Assembly: GCF_002198655.1 (NCBI RefSeq)
Contig: NZ_MWLN01000184.1
Coordinates: forward strand, 1 to 64,000
Reading direction: 5' to 3'
From: Kineosporia sp. A_224
Lineage (GTDB): Bacteria; Actinomycetota; Actinomycetes; Actinomycetales; Kineosporiaceae
DNA length: 64,000 nt
Position numbers and translations under genes: made by a program
Shown: positions 16,592 through 24,071 of the stretch, piece after piece
Position numbering within the stretch: position 1 is the stretch's first letter
How the letters are laid out: each line of letters opens with the position of its first letter
The notes under the pieces: model-generated
What the model saw: the letters and a program-made list of their open reading frames with translations, nothing else
Told to the model about the DNA's origin: nothing
Databases searched by the model: none

Positions 16592-17224
16592 TCAGGCGGC
16601 CGGCGTCTCCCGGGCCGCGCGGGCAGCACGCCCAACGAAGGACGCGAGGGCCAGCCCGAGCAACCACGCCGCGAGGTGACCGAGGTCGGTGAACGCCCGG
16701 TCCACGGCCAGGACCGTGCCGAGGACGGCGGACCCGGCCAGGACCAGGGGGCGGCGCCGGCCCTGCGGCGCCCAGACAGTGAGCAGGCCGAGGGCGGCCA
16801 CGAGCACGTAGCTCACGCCGACGTCCGGCGCCGTGGCGACCGAGAGCGCGACCCGGCCGTGCGTGATGCCGGCGAGCAGCATCGTCGAGACGACGAGGGT
16901 GGCGCCGACGTGCCCGAGCGCAGCGGTCAGGACGACGGCCCCGCGACCCAGCCGGCGCTGCACCGCACCCAGGGCCCAGACGAGCGGGACGACGAGCAGC
17001 ACCTGGGCGGGCGTCGGCACGAGGAAGGCGCTGACGACGAGGGCGAACGGCAGGTGCTGGCGCAGGTTGACGAGGTTCGTGCTGCTGCGCAGGACGACCT
17101 CCTGCGCGACGGCGTCCGGCGCGACCTGCAGCAGCACCGCCGCCACGGCGACGACCGCACCGTAGGTGACGGCGACGTCTCGGCCGCGGACCCACCGGGC
17201 CGCGGCCGCCGCCGCGTCATGCAT
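16592..17224 (-). CDS. Rhomboid-like membrane protein
   Basis: A 210-aa polytopic protein with about six helices arranged as in rhomboids. VNLRQHLPFALVVSAFLVP, TAALGHVGATLVVSTMLLAGI and a C-terminal LGHLAAWLLGLALASF are typical of the actinobacterial Rhomboid-like group. A GVSY segment lies where active rhomboids carry GxSG, so catalytic activity is doubtful. Its ATG lies inside the end of the upstream gene (8-bp overlap), making it third in a coupled three-gene operon that starts with the Cys-rich microprotein under a CsoR/CstR-type operator. Confidence 0.78.
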   Translation of the reverse strand: MHDAAAAAARWVRGRDVAVTYGAVVAVAAVLLQVAPDAVAQEVVLRSSTNLVNLRQHLPFALVVSAFLVPTPAQVLLVVPLVWALGAVQRRLGRGAVVLTAALGHVGATLVVSTMLLAGITHGRVALSVATAPDVGVSYVLVAALGLLTVWAPQGRRRPLVLAGSAVLGTVLAVDRAFTDLGHLAAWLLGLALASFVGRAARAARETPAA

Positions 17225-17624
17225 CCGGAGGCGCGACCCTCACCGGCACCGCGCACGCCGCCGTGGCGGTACGGCGCTGCTGGAGGCCGAACACGAGCAG
17301 GACCACGGCGGTGAGCATGCCACCACCGCCGGGGGTGGTGTCGAGGAGGAGCAGCCCTCCGACGATGCTCACGGCCGGGACGACGGCGCACGGCGTGCAG
17401 CCGCGCTCGAAGAGGCGGCCCGACCCTCGCGGGGCGACGTACCCGGCCACGGCGACCGCACCGAGCACGGCGCACACGGCCGCACCGGGCCAGACCCACC
17501 AGGCCGAGGCCGGGGTGGCGGCGTCGTGGAACAGCCACGCGAGCGGGCCCGTGACCAGCACCGCCGTCGCAGCACGGCGGGGGTCACGGTCCCGGGCCGC
17601 GCGGCCGGCCGGCCGCAGGCGCAT
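17217..17624 (-). CDS. Small membrane protein of the microprotein operon
   Basis: A 135-aa protein with four predicted transmembrane segments (about residues 20-37, 42-65, 83-103 and 107-122). A Cys pair in ERGCTPCAVV lies at the edge of the third helix. I do not recognise the family. Its ATG shares one base with the stop of the Cys-rich microprotein gene (TGATG) and its end overlaps the rhomboid-like gene, so the three are surely cotranscribed. The exposed Cys pair and the operator upstream suggest a role in thiol or metal handling, by inference only. Confidence 0.75.
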   Translation of the reverse strand: MRLRPAGRAARDRDPRRAATAVLVTGPLAWLFHDAATPASAWWVWPGAAVCAVLGAVAVAGYVAPRGSGRLFERGCTPCAVVPAVSIVGGLLLLDTTPGGGGMLTAVVLLVFGLQQRRTATAACAVPVRVAPPDA

Positions 17625-17797
17625 CAGCGGCCGAAGAGCCGCGAGAGGAAGGACGGCGGCTGGGCTGCCGCCTTCATCTCCGCGGTGCAGCGGCACCGGT
17701 CGTTCTTGGGAACGCTGCGCATGACCTGGTCGACGTGCTGCCCGCACCCCTTCCAGGTGGTCTTGCTGCAGGCGGGGCAGGTGGCGGCTCGGCACAT
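17624..17797 (-). CDS. Cys-rich microprotein (57 aa), first gene of operon
   Basis: A 57-aa soluble protein with six Cys: C2, C7, C10, C18, C35 and C37, plus H21. The pattern is MC-x4-CPxC-x4-WxGCGxHVDQVMxSVP-x4-CxC. It is paralogous, without gaps over the first 38 residues, to the product of 22313-22429; all Cys and the His are conserved. A further 19 residues follow, ending FLSRLFGR. GGAAGGA precedes the ATG. A promoter (TTGAGC, 18 bp, TATAAA on the minus strand) embracing the operator at 17852-17867 drives it. The Cys spacing suggests zinc, copper or sulfane-sulfur binding. Similar short proteins seem common in actinobacteria from memory, but I know no assigned function. Confidence 0.85.
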   Translation of the reverse strand: MCRAATCPACSKTTWKGCGQHVDQVMRSVPKNDRCRCTAEMKAAAQPPSFLSRLFGR

Positions 17798-17851
17798 GAT
17801 GGTCCTTCCGTAGGTCTGACGGTGGCTTCGGCGCTCGACTGCAGCGACTTT

Positions 17852-17867
17852 ATACCCCCTGGGGTAT
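17852..17867. promoter_or_regulatory. CsoR/CstR-type operator 1
   Basis: ATACCCCCTGGGGTAT is a palindrome of the CsoR/CstR class (G/C tract flanked by TA). It lies between the -35 (TTGAGC) and -10 (TATAAA) of the minus-strand microprotein operon, so a bound repressor would block RNA polymerase. It is also upstream of the divergent rhodanese gene. Confidence 0.85.
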
Positions 17868-17897
17868 CACTTGCTCAACTTTGCCCTGTGAAGCTAT

Positions 17898-17913
17898 TGT
17901 ACGGACATCCGGA
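17898..17913. promoter_or_regulatory. TGTMCGGACA-type site at the rhodanese promoter
   Basis: TGTACGGACATCCGGA matches the site at 26860-26875 in 14 of 16 bases. It overlaps the end of a candidate -10 (TATTGT, 18 bp after TTGCTC) for the plus-strand rhodanese gene. A perfect inverted repeat ATCCGGA-AC-TCCGGAT overlaps it. The shape fits a GntR-family operator; binding by the GntR regulator encoded at 24783 is inferred. Confidence 0.55.
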
Positions 17914-17962
17914 ACTCCGGATAGACGTCAAGCACAGGTCGCCGACGACCGAGGAGAGAACA

Positions 17963-18286
17963 ATGACGACACAGCTCGAGGTCGACCTCGAGTCGTTCGC
18001 GGCAGTGCAGCCCGACGCGTTCCTCATCGACGTCCGGGAGCCCGACGAGTACGCGGGGGGCCATGTGCCGACGGCACGGCTCGTCCCGGCCGGCTCCCTC
18101 GCGGGAGCCGCCGCCGGCCTGCCCGAGGACCGGACGATCTACGTCATCTGCGCCAGCGGCAACCGCAGCCTGCGGGCGGCCGCGGCGCTCACCGCGTCGG
18201 GCCTGCGGGCCCTGTCCGTGGCCGGCGGCACCTCGGGCTGGGTCCGGTCCGGCCGCCCCGTCGTCACCGGGGCCCGCACGTCGTGA
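17963..18286 (+). CDS. Single-domain rhodanese (sulfurtransferase)
   Basis: A 107-aa cytoplasmic rhodanese that carries sulfane sulfur on an active-site Cys. FLIDVREPDEYAGGHVPTARL is the CH2A-like N-terminal block, and the active loop reads CASGNRS with Cys first and Arg last. GAGGAGAG precedes the ATG. The stop overlaps the GTG of the TauE/SafE gene (GTGA), so it is first in a sulfur operon. Likely role is moving persulfide sulfur to or from the dioxygenase encoded downstream. Confidence 0.93.
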   Translation: MTTQLEVDLESFAAVQPDAFLIDVREPDEYAGGHVPTARLVPAGSLAGAAAGLPEDRTIYVICASGNRSLRAAAALTASGLRALSVAGGTSGWVRSGRPVVTGARTS

Positions 18287-20658
18287 CCGCGACCCTGACG
18301 GTCGTCCTGGCACTCGCCGTCGGGGTGTCGCTCGGCCTGCTCGGCGGGGGCGGCTCGATCCTCGCCGTGCCCCTGCTCGTCTACGTCGGCGGTCTCGACC
18401 CGCACGAGGCGACCGCAGGGTCCCTGTTCGTCGTCGGCGTGACGAGCGGCGTGGGCCTGCTGAGCCACGCCCGGGCGGGGCGGGTGCGCTGGCGCACCGG
18501 CCTGCTCCTCGGCGCCGCCGGGATGGCCGGCGCCTACGGCGGCGGCCGGGTCTCGGCGCTCGTCCCGGGACCGGTCCTGCTCGGCGCCTTCGCCCTCATG
18601 ATGCTCGCCGCCGCCGTCGGGATGCTCCGCGGTCGGCGCGGCGGCGACACCGGCCGCGAGGAGCTGCGCGTCCCCGCCGCGATCGGCCTCGGCGCCGCCG
18701 TCGGCGTCGTCACCGGGTTCGTCGGAGCGGGCGGCGGGTTCGTCATCGTGCCCACGCTCGTCCTCGTCGCCGGGCTGCCGATGACCGCGGCCGTCGGGAC
18801 GTCCCTGCTCGTCATCACCCTCCAGTCCGCCGCCGGGCTCGCCGGCCACCTCGCCGGCACGTCACTGCCCTGGCCGCTCGTCCTGGCGGTCACGGCGTCC
18901 GCAGTGCTCGGCAGCCTCGTGGGCAGCCGGCTCGCCGGGCGGATCCCGGCCGACCGGCTCCGGCGCGCCTTCGCCGCACTGGTCCTGGCCATCGCCGCAC
19001 TCGTCCTCGTCGAGCAGGTCCCCGCGGGCGCGGCGCGCTGGACCGCCGCAGCGGTCGCAGTCTCGCTGCTGACCGTCGGGGCACTGCTCGCGACCATCCG
19101 CTCCCGGCATTGGAAATATACCCCCGGGGGTATAGAGTTGACCTCGTTGCCCGACCCGCAGGGGCCTGCGACGCCCCGCACCTCGACCCGCACCCCGAGC
19201 CGTCAGGAGACACAGATGTCCGACCCGCAGCCCGAGACCACGACCCGCCCCTCGACGATGGTGTTCACGCAGTACTACGTGGACTGCCTCTCCCAGGCCT
19301 CGTACCTCGTCGGCGACACCTCGACCGGCCAGGCCGTCGTCGTCGACCCGCGCCGCGACGTCCAGGAGTACCTCGACGACGCGGCGGCGCAGGGCCTGAC
19401 GATCGTCGGGATGGTCAACACCCACTTCCACGCCGACTTCCTCTCCGGGCACCTCGAGCTCGCGAAGGCGACCGGCGCCTGGATCGGCTACGGCCGGGTC
19501 GCGCAGGCCGAGTTCGAGACCCGCCCCCTCACGGACGGCGAGCGCATCCCGCTCGGCGACGTCACCCTGGAGATCATGGAGACCCCGGGCCACACCCCGG
19601 AGTCGATCAGCGTCCTCGTCTACGAGCACGCCGACGACGAGGTGGCCTACGGCGTCCTCACCGGCGACGCCCTCTTCATCGGCGACGTCGGCCGCCCCGA
19701 CCTGCTCGCGTCGATCGGTGTCACCGCCGACGAGCTCGGCGTCCAGCTCTACGACTCGATCCAGCGCAAGCTCATGGGCCTCGCCGACGCCGTCCGCGTC
19801 TTCCCCGCGCACGGCGCGGGTTCGGCGTGCGGCAAGAACCTCTCGACGGAGCGGCAGTCGACGATCGGCCAGCAGCGGCTGCTCAACTACGCCTGCCAGC
19901 CGATGAGCCAGGAGGACTTCGTCGCCCTCGTCACCGCCGGGCAGCCGTCGGCCCCCGAGTACTTCGTCTACGACGCGATCCTCAACCGGAAGAACCGCGA
20001 GGTGTACGACGCCGACGCGGCCGTCCCGGCGCTCGACGCCGACGCGCTCGACGCGGCGGTGGGCCGTGGCGCCACCGTCCTGGACACCCGGGACGTCACC
20101 GACTTCGCCGCCGGCCACCTGCGCGGCTCGCTCAACGTCCCCGCCGACGGCCGTTTCGCCGAGACCGCCGGGATGGTGCTCACGGCCGACCAGGAGGTCG
20201 TGGTCGTCGCTCCCGACGGCCGGGAGGCCGAGGTCGCGACCCGGCTCGCCCGGATCGGCTTCGACAAGGTCGCCGGCTACCTCGCCCGGCCCGAGGCCGT
20301 CATGCTCGACCGCCCGGGCGACGTCGAGCACGGCAGCCGGCTCACCCCGGGCCGGCTCGCCGAGCTCACCACCGGCGAGGCCGCCGACGCGGCGGACGCA
20401 CCCGTCGTCGTCGACGTGCGCAACATCGGCGAGCGCGAGGGCGGGCACATCCCCGGCTCGCTGCACATCCCGCTCGCCGAACTGCGCCGCCGGATGGACG
20501 AGATCCCGGCCGGGCGGCCCGTCGTCCTGCACTGCGCCGGCGGCTGGCGCTCCAGCGTCGCGGCGAGCCTGCTGCGCAACGCCGGCCGCAGCGACGTCTC
20601 CGACCTGGTCGGCGGGTTCGCCGCCTGGCAGGCGATGAACGAGCCGGTCAGCGCCTGA
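18283..20658 (+). CDS. TauE/SafE permease in frame with persulfide dioxygenase-rhodanese (fusion or read-through)
   Basis: The frame opens at a GTG coupled to the rhodanese stop and runs 791 codons without a stop. Residues 1 to about 275 form a complete eight-helix TauE/SafE sulfite/sulfur-anion exporter (two halves, LGLLGGGGSILAVPLLVY and GFVGAGGGFVIVPTLVL). A roughly 35-residue Pro/Thr-rich linker follows. Residues 312-791 are the MBL-rhodanese protein described separately. The expected stop after the permease is missing. The DNA encoding the linker carries a palindromic operator, a promoter and a ribosome site, so a free dioxygenase is probably also made from the ATG at 19216. A natural exporter-enzyme fusion is the literal reading. 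Confidence 0.8.
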   Translation: MTATLTVVLALAVGVSLGLLGGGGSILAVPLLVYVGGLDPHEATAGSLFVVGVTSGVGLLSHARAGRVRWRTGLLLGAAGMAGAYGGGRVSALVPGPVLLGAFALMMLAAAVGMLRGRRGGDTGREELRVPAAIGLGAAVGVVTGFVGAGGGFVIVPTLVLVAGLPMTAAVGTSLLVITLQSAAGLAGHLAGTSLPWPLVLAVTASAVLGSLVGSRLAGRIPADRLRRAFAALVLAIAALVLVEQVPAGAARWTAAAVAVSLLTVGALLATIRSRHWKYTPGGIELTSLPDPQGPATPRTSTRTPSRQETQMSDPQPETTTRPSTMVFTQYYVDCLSQASYLVGDTSTGQAVVVDPRRDVQEYLDDAAAQGLTIVGMVNTHFHADFLSGHLELAKATGAWIGYGRVAQAEFETRPLTDGERIPLGDVTLEIMETPGHTPESISVLVYEHADDEVAYGVLTGDALFIGDVGRPDLLASIGVTADELGVQLYDSIQRKLMGLADAVRVFPAHGAGSACGKNLSTERQSTIGQQRLLNYACQPMSQEDFVALVTAGQPSAPEYFVYDAILNRKNREVYDADAAVPALDADALDAAVGRGATVLDTRDVTDFAAGHLRGSLNVPADGRFAETAGMVLTADQEVVVVAPDGREAEVATRLARIGFDKVAGYLARPEAVMLDRPGDVEHGSRLTPGRLAELTTGEAADAADAPVVVDVRNIGEREGGHIPGSLHIPLAELRRRMDEIPAGRPVVLHCAGGWRSSVAASLLRNAGRSDVSDLVGGFAAWQAMNEPVSA
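19117..19134. promoter_or_regulatory. CsoR/CstR-type operator 2, inside coding sequence
   Basis: TATACCCCCGGGGGTATA is a perfect 18-bp palindrome. It is flanked by TTGGAA and TAGAGT (17-bp spacing), so it overlaps a promoter. It lies inside the open frame that joins the permease to the dioxygenase and encodes the residues YTPGGI. Confidence 0.87.
19216..20658 (+). CDS. Persulfide dioxygenase-rhodanese (CstB-like), internal start
   Basis: A 480-aa protein from ATG 19216 with AGGAGA six bases upstream. Residues about 15-250 form a metallo-beta-lactamase domain of the ETHE1/persulfide dioxygenase type (NTHFHADFLSGH, ETPGHTPES, TGDALFIGDVGRPDL, FPAHGAGSACG). Two rhodanese domains follow. The first (about 275-360) lacks the active Cys, with APDGRE at the loop. 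The second (about 375-475) has HCAGGWRSS with Cys. This is the architecture of S. aureus CstB, which oxidises persulfides to thiosulfate or sulfite. It shares its stop with the longer permease fusion. The operator at 19117-19134 lies 80 bp upstream. Confidence 0.88.
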   Translation: MSDPQPETTTRPSTMVFTQYYVDCLSQASYLVGDTSTGQAVVVDPRRDVQEYLDDAAAQGLTIVGMVNTHFHADFLSGHLELAKATGAWIGYGRVAQAEFETRPLTDGERIPLGDVTLEIMETPGHTPESISVLVYEHADDEVAYGVLTGDALFIGDVGRPDLLASIGVTADELGVQLYDSIQRKLMGLADAVRVFPAHGAGSACGKNLSTERQSTIGQQRLLNYACQPMSQEDFVALVTAGQPSAPEYFVYDAILNRKNREVYDADAAVPALDADALDAAVGRGATVLDTRDVTDFAAGHLRGSLNVPADGRFAETAGMVLTADQEVVVVAPDGREAEVATRLARIGFDKVAGYLARPEAVMLDRPGDVEHGSRLTPGRLAELTTGEAADAADAPVVVDVRNIGEREGGHIPGSLHIPLAELRRRMDEIPAGRPVVLHCAGGWRSSVAASLLRNAGRSDVSDLVGGFAAWQAMNEPVSA

Positions 20659-20700
20659 CCACCAGCCCGACCACCTCCCGCCGGACCACCGGAGCACCTC

Positions 20701-21765
20701 GTGACCGACACCGCAGCCCTGGCCCCCGCCGCACCCGCGGCGGGGGCCGCGGCCCGTCTGGAGCACCTGCCCGTCACCGTCTTCGCCATCGTCATGGGGC
20801 TGGCGGGCACGTCGCTCGCCTGGCAGCGCGCCACCCGGACCGGGCACGTCACCCCCGCCGTCGGGACCGGGCTCGCCTGGCTCGCCGCCGGCGTCCTCGC
20901 CGTCGTCGCGAGCGCCTACCTCACGAAGGTGGTGCGTCACCTGCCCGCGGTCCGGGCGGAGTGGCGGCACCCGGTGAAGCTCGCCTTCGTGCCCACGGCG
21001 ACGATCTCCCTCGTCATCCTCGCGGCGGCGTTCCTCGACACGGCCCCGACGTTCTCGGCCGTCCTGTGGTGGGTGGGGGCACCGGCGCAGCTCGTCCTCA
21101 CGCTCGACGTCCTGCGGACCTGGATCGGCGACCCCCGGTTCACACTCGACCACGTCCACCCGGCGTGGTTCATCCCCGTCGTCGGCAACCTCGTCGTGCC
21201 GCTCGCCGGGGTCGCGCACGGCCCCCGGCAGATGTCGTGGTTCTTCTTCTCCGTGGGCCTGGTCTACTGGCTGGCCCTGCTGCCGATCGTCCTGGGTCGG
21301 CTGGTCCTCGGCGGGGCGCTGCCGGGGCGGCTCTCCCCGACCCTCGCCGTCCTCGTGGCACCACCCGCGCTGGCGGCCCTGGCCTGGGTGCGCCTCGGCG
21401 GCACCTTCGGGGACGCGCCGAGCCAGATCCTGCTCGACGTCACCCTGTTCCAGCTTCTGCTGCTCGCCACCCAGGCGCCCGCGCTCGTCCGCCTGCCGTT
21501 CGCGATCTCCGGCTGGGCCTACACGTTCCCGCTCGCCGCCGCCGCGTCCGCGTTCTTCGGCGCCGGCGCGGCCGGCCTCGGCGCGGGCTTCACGTGGCTC
21601 GGCGCGACCGTCCTCGCCGTCCTGAGCCTCGTGGTGGCCGGGCTCGGCGCCCGCACGCTGCTCGCCGTCCGGCGGGGCGAGCTCTGCCTCCCGGACCCGG
21701 CACCCCCGATCCCCGTCGCCCGCACCAGCGCCGACGGCCGCACCGACACCGATCTGGAGACCTGA
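20701..21765 (+). CDS. SLAC1/TehA-family anion channel
   Basis: A 354-aa membrane protein with ten predicted helices. LPVTVFAIVMGLAGTSLAW, HPAWFIPVVGNLVVPLAG and MSWFFFSVGLVYWLALL are TehA/SLAC1 signatures. The family passes small anions or dicarboxylates and has a sulfite exporter branch in fungi (SSU1), which makes sulfite or thiosulfate efflux plausible here. The GTG start follows the dioxygenase stop by 42 bp. Its TGA shares one base with the next gene's ATG, so it is part of the sulfur operon. Confidence 0.88.
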   Translation: MTDTAALAPAAPAAGAAARLEHLPVTVFAIVMGLAGTSLAWQRATRTGHVTPAVGTGLAWLAAGVLAVVASAYLTKVVRHLPAVRAEWRHPVKLAFVPTATISLVILAAAFLDTAPTFSAVLWWVGAPAQLVLTLDVLRTWIGDPRFTLDHVHPAWFIPVVGNLVVPLAGVAHGPRQMSWFFFSVGLVYWLALLPIVLGRLVLGGALPGRLSPTLAVLVAPPALAALAWVRLGGTFGDAPSQILLDVTLFQLLLLATQAPALVRLPFAISGWAYTFPLAAAASAFFGAGAAGLGAGFTWLGATVLAVLSLVVAGLGARTLLAVRRGELCLPDPAPPIPVARTSADGRTDTDLET

Positions 21766-22205
21766 TGTCCCGCCGCACCGCCCGCGCCGTCCCGGCCGCC
21801 GCCCTGGTCCTCACCGCGACCCTCGCCCTCACCGGCTGCGGGTCGTCGTCCGGCAGCGCCGGGAGCGCCGTCACGGCCGTCGACGGCGTGAAGCACATCG
21901 GCGTCGACGCGTTCGCGTCCCTCGCCTCGACGCCGTCGGTCGTCGTCCTCGACGTCCGCACGCCTGCCGAGTTCGCGACCGGCCACCTGGCGAACGCCGT
22001 CAACGTGGACTTCAACGCCGGGGACTTCGCCGCCCAGGTGCACGCGCTCGACCACGCGAAGACCTACGCCGTGTACTGCCACAGCGGCAACCGGTCCGGC
22101 CAGGCGCTCGAGGTCATGAAGGCCGACGGGTTCGGCCACGTCGCCGACCTCGAGGGCGGGATCACCGCCTGGACCGGGGCCGGCCAGGCGGTCGTCACCT
22201 CCTAG
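21765..22205 (+). CDS. Rhodanese-domain lipoprotein
   Basis: A 146-aa exported protein. The signal peptide ends in the lipobox LALTGC, so it should be anchored to the outer face of the membrane. The remaining domain is one rhodanese unit with VVVLDVRTPAEFATGHL and active loop CHSGNRS. It is coupled to the SLAC1 gene (TGATG). An extracytoplasmic sulfurtransferase beside anion exporters suggests handling of sulfane sulfur at the cell surface. Confidence 0.92.
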   Translation: MSRRTARAVPAAALVLTATLALTGCGSSSGSAGSAVTAVDGVKHIGVDAFASLASTPSVVVLDVRTPAEFATGHLANAVNVDFNAGDFAAQVHALDHAKTYAVYCHSGNRSGQALEVMKADGFGHVADLEGGITAWTGAGQAVVTS

Positions 22206-22233
22206 GCCGGGCCAGCGGTGACGCTTGAACCAG

Positions 22234-22249
22234 ATACCCCCTGGGGTAT
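22234..22249. promoter_or_regulatory. CsoR/CstR-type operator 3
   Basis: ATACCCCCTGGGGTAT, identical to operator 1, lies between TTGAAC (22225-22230) and TATAGT (22249-22254) with 18-bp spacing. It therefore sits in the core promoter of the second sulfur operon, which starts with the 38-aa Cys-rich microprotein. Confidence 0.88.
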
Positions 22250-22312
22250 ATAGTCATATCAAGACCACAGGACAACGGCCCGCATCCGGGCCGGGAGAAG
22301 GAGACACCTCTC

Positions 22313-22429
22313 ATGTGCAGCCCCGCCGTCTGCCCCCGCTGCCGCAAGGTCACCTGGACCGGCTGCGGCATGCACGTCGACCAGGTCATGGCGAGCGTCC
22401 CGCGCGACAAGCAGTGCACCTGCCGCTGA
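22313..22429 (+). CDS. Cys-rich microprotein (38 aa)
   Basis: A 38-aa protein with C2, C7, C10, C18, C35, C37 and H21 at exactly the positions found in the 57-aa paralogue at 17624-17797; about 23 of 38 residues are identical. It ends right after the CxCR motif and so lacks the paralogue's C-terminal tail. GAAGGAG precedes the ATG. It is the first gene after operator 3, followed by the SQR-like flavoprotein. Too small for most gene callers, but the paralogy and promoter make it real. Probable thiol-metal or sulfane-sulfur binding domain; function unknown. Confidence 0.85.
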   Translation: MCSPAVCPRCRKVTWTGCGMHVDQVMASVPRDKQCTCR

Positions 22430-22545
22430 GCCGGGACCGCACCCGCACCGCCCTCTGATCCCGCAAAGGACCACCACGACGACCCGGCGTCCACCCCGGG
22501 CCGCTCCTTGAGCCACACCGGACACCCAGGCAAAGGAGCCTGAAC

Positions 22546-24006
22546 ATGGCCCGCATCGTCGTCCTCGGCGCCGGCATCTCCGGCCACACGGCGGCACTCC
22601 ACCTGCGCAGGCTCCTGCCCAAGCAGCACGAGGTCGTCGTCGTCTCACCGAACTCGAAGTGGAACTGGATCCCGTCGAACATCTGGGTCGGCGTCGGCCG
22701 GATGACGAGCGGGCAGGTGACGTTCCCCCTGGCCCCCGTCTACAAGCGCAAGGGGATCACCTACGTCCAGGCCAAGGCGGTCGCCGTCCGCCCGGAGGGG
22801 ACGGACGACGACCCGACGGGGTGTGTCGACGTCGTCCACACCTCCCCCGAGCGCTCCGGCCAGGAGGAGCAGCTCCGCTACGACTACCTCGTCAACGCCA
22901 CCGGTCCGCGGCTGAACTTCGCCGCGACGCCGGGGCTGGGCCCGGACGGCGGCAACTCCTGGTCCGTCTGCACGTCCGGCCACGCCGAGGAGGCGGCCTC
23001 CGCCCTCACCGAGGTCATCGCCAAGCTCCGCGCGGGGCACCCGCAGCGGATCGTCATCGGCATGGGCCACGGGATGTGCACGTGCGAGGGCGCCGCCTTC
23101 GAGTACACCTTCAACGTCGAGCACGAGCTGCGGACGGCGGGGGTGCGCGACCTCGCCGAGATCGTCTACCTGAGCAACGAGTACGAGCTCGGCGACTTCG
23201 GTGTCGGCGGGATGTCCTTCGCGCAGCAGGGCTTCGTCACCTCGAGCCAGACCTGGACCGAGTCGCTCTTCCGTGAGCGCGGCGTCAAGGCGATCCTGCG
23301 CGCCCACGTCGAGCGGGTCGAGCCCGGCGTCGTCCACTACGAGACGCTCGACGGCGAGCGGCACGAGCTGTCCTTCGACTTCGCGATGCTGCTCCCGCCG
23401 TTCCGGGGTGCCGACCTCACGGCCTACGACCGGGCGGGCGCGGACATCACCGAGCGGCTCTTCGCACCGAACGGCTTCACGAAGGTCGACGCGGACTACG
23501 CCGTCAAGCCGTTCGAGGAGTGGCGCGCCGAGGACTGGCCGTCCACGTACGTCACGCAGGCCTACCCGAACATCTTCGCGGTCGGCATCGCGTTCGCGCC
23601 GCCGCACGCGATCTCCCGGCCGCGCAAGAGCCCCAACGGCACGGTCATCGCCCCCGCGCCGCCGCGCACCGGGATGCCGTCCGGCGTCATGGGCCGGCAG
23701 GTCGCGCGGTCGATCGCCGACATGGTGCGCTCCGGCGCCACGGTCCCCACGCACACCGCCTCCATGGCGCACATGGGTGCCGCGTGCATCGCCTCGGCCG
23801 GCGCGGGGCTGCGGACCGGCACCGCCGCCGCGATGACGATGTACCCCGTCGTGCCCGACACCGTGAAGTACCCCGAGACCGGGCGCAGCCTCAAGGACAC
23901 GTACGGCGAGATCGGCCTCGGCGCGCACTGGATCAAGCATCTGCTGCACTTCCTGTTCATCTACAAGGCGAAGGCCCGGCCCGGCTGGGCGTTCATCCCC
24001 GAGTGA
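22546..24006 (+). CDS. SQR/FCSD-like FAD-dependent oxidoreductase
   Basis: A 486-aa flavoprotein of the sulfide:quinone oxidoreductase/flavocytochrome c family. The N-terminal FAD-binding motif is VVLGAGISGHTAALHLRR, and the second dinucleotide motif lies near IVIGMGHGMCTCEGAAFEY with two nearby Cys. NIFAVGIAF is the C-terminal FAD block. The C-terminus HWIKHLLHFLFIYKAKARPGW is an amphipathic membrane-docking helix. It differs clearly from the type II SQR at 25587, so two sulfide-oxidising flavoenzymes are encoded here. AAAGGAG precedes the ATG. It is in the operon under operator 3. Confidence 0.87.
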   Translation: MARIVVLGAGISGHTAALHLRRLLPKQHEVVVVSPNSKWNWIPSNIWVGVGRMTSGQVTFPLAPVYKRKGITYVQAKAVAVRPEGTDDDPTGCVDVVHTSPERSGQEEQLRYDYLVNATGPRLNFAATPGLGPDGGNSWSVCTSGHAEEAASALTEVIAKLRAGHPQRIVIGMGHGMCTCEGAAFEYTFNVEHELRTAGVRDLAEIVYLSNEYELGDFGVGGMSFAQQGFVTSSQTWTESLFRERGVKAILRAHVERVEPGVVHYETLDGERHELSFDFAMLLPPFRGADLTAYDRAGADITERLFAPNGFTKVDADYAVKPFEEWRAEDWPSTYVTQAYPNIFAVGIAFAPPHAISRPRKSPNGTVIAPAPPRTGMPSGVMGRQVARSIADMVRSGATVPTHTASMAHMGAACIASAGAGLRTGTAAAMTMYPVVPDTVKYPETGRSLKDTYGEIGLGAHWIKHLLHFLFIYKAKARPGWAFIPE

Positions 24007-24071
24007 GACGTCCCGAGCGAGACGTCCCGAGCGCGTCACACCCGACCGAGAGCACGGCTGAGGAGCACGTC

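Noticed and set aside
18063-22205. A 1380-codon open frame across the sulfur locus, apart from its last 146 codons
   Set aside because: It is an Arg/Pro/Gly-rich shadow of several recognisable genes in other frames; only the terminal part (21765-22205) is a real rhodanese lipoprotein.
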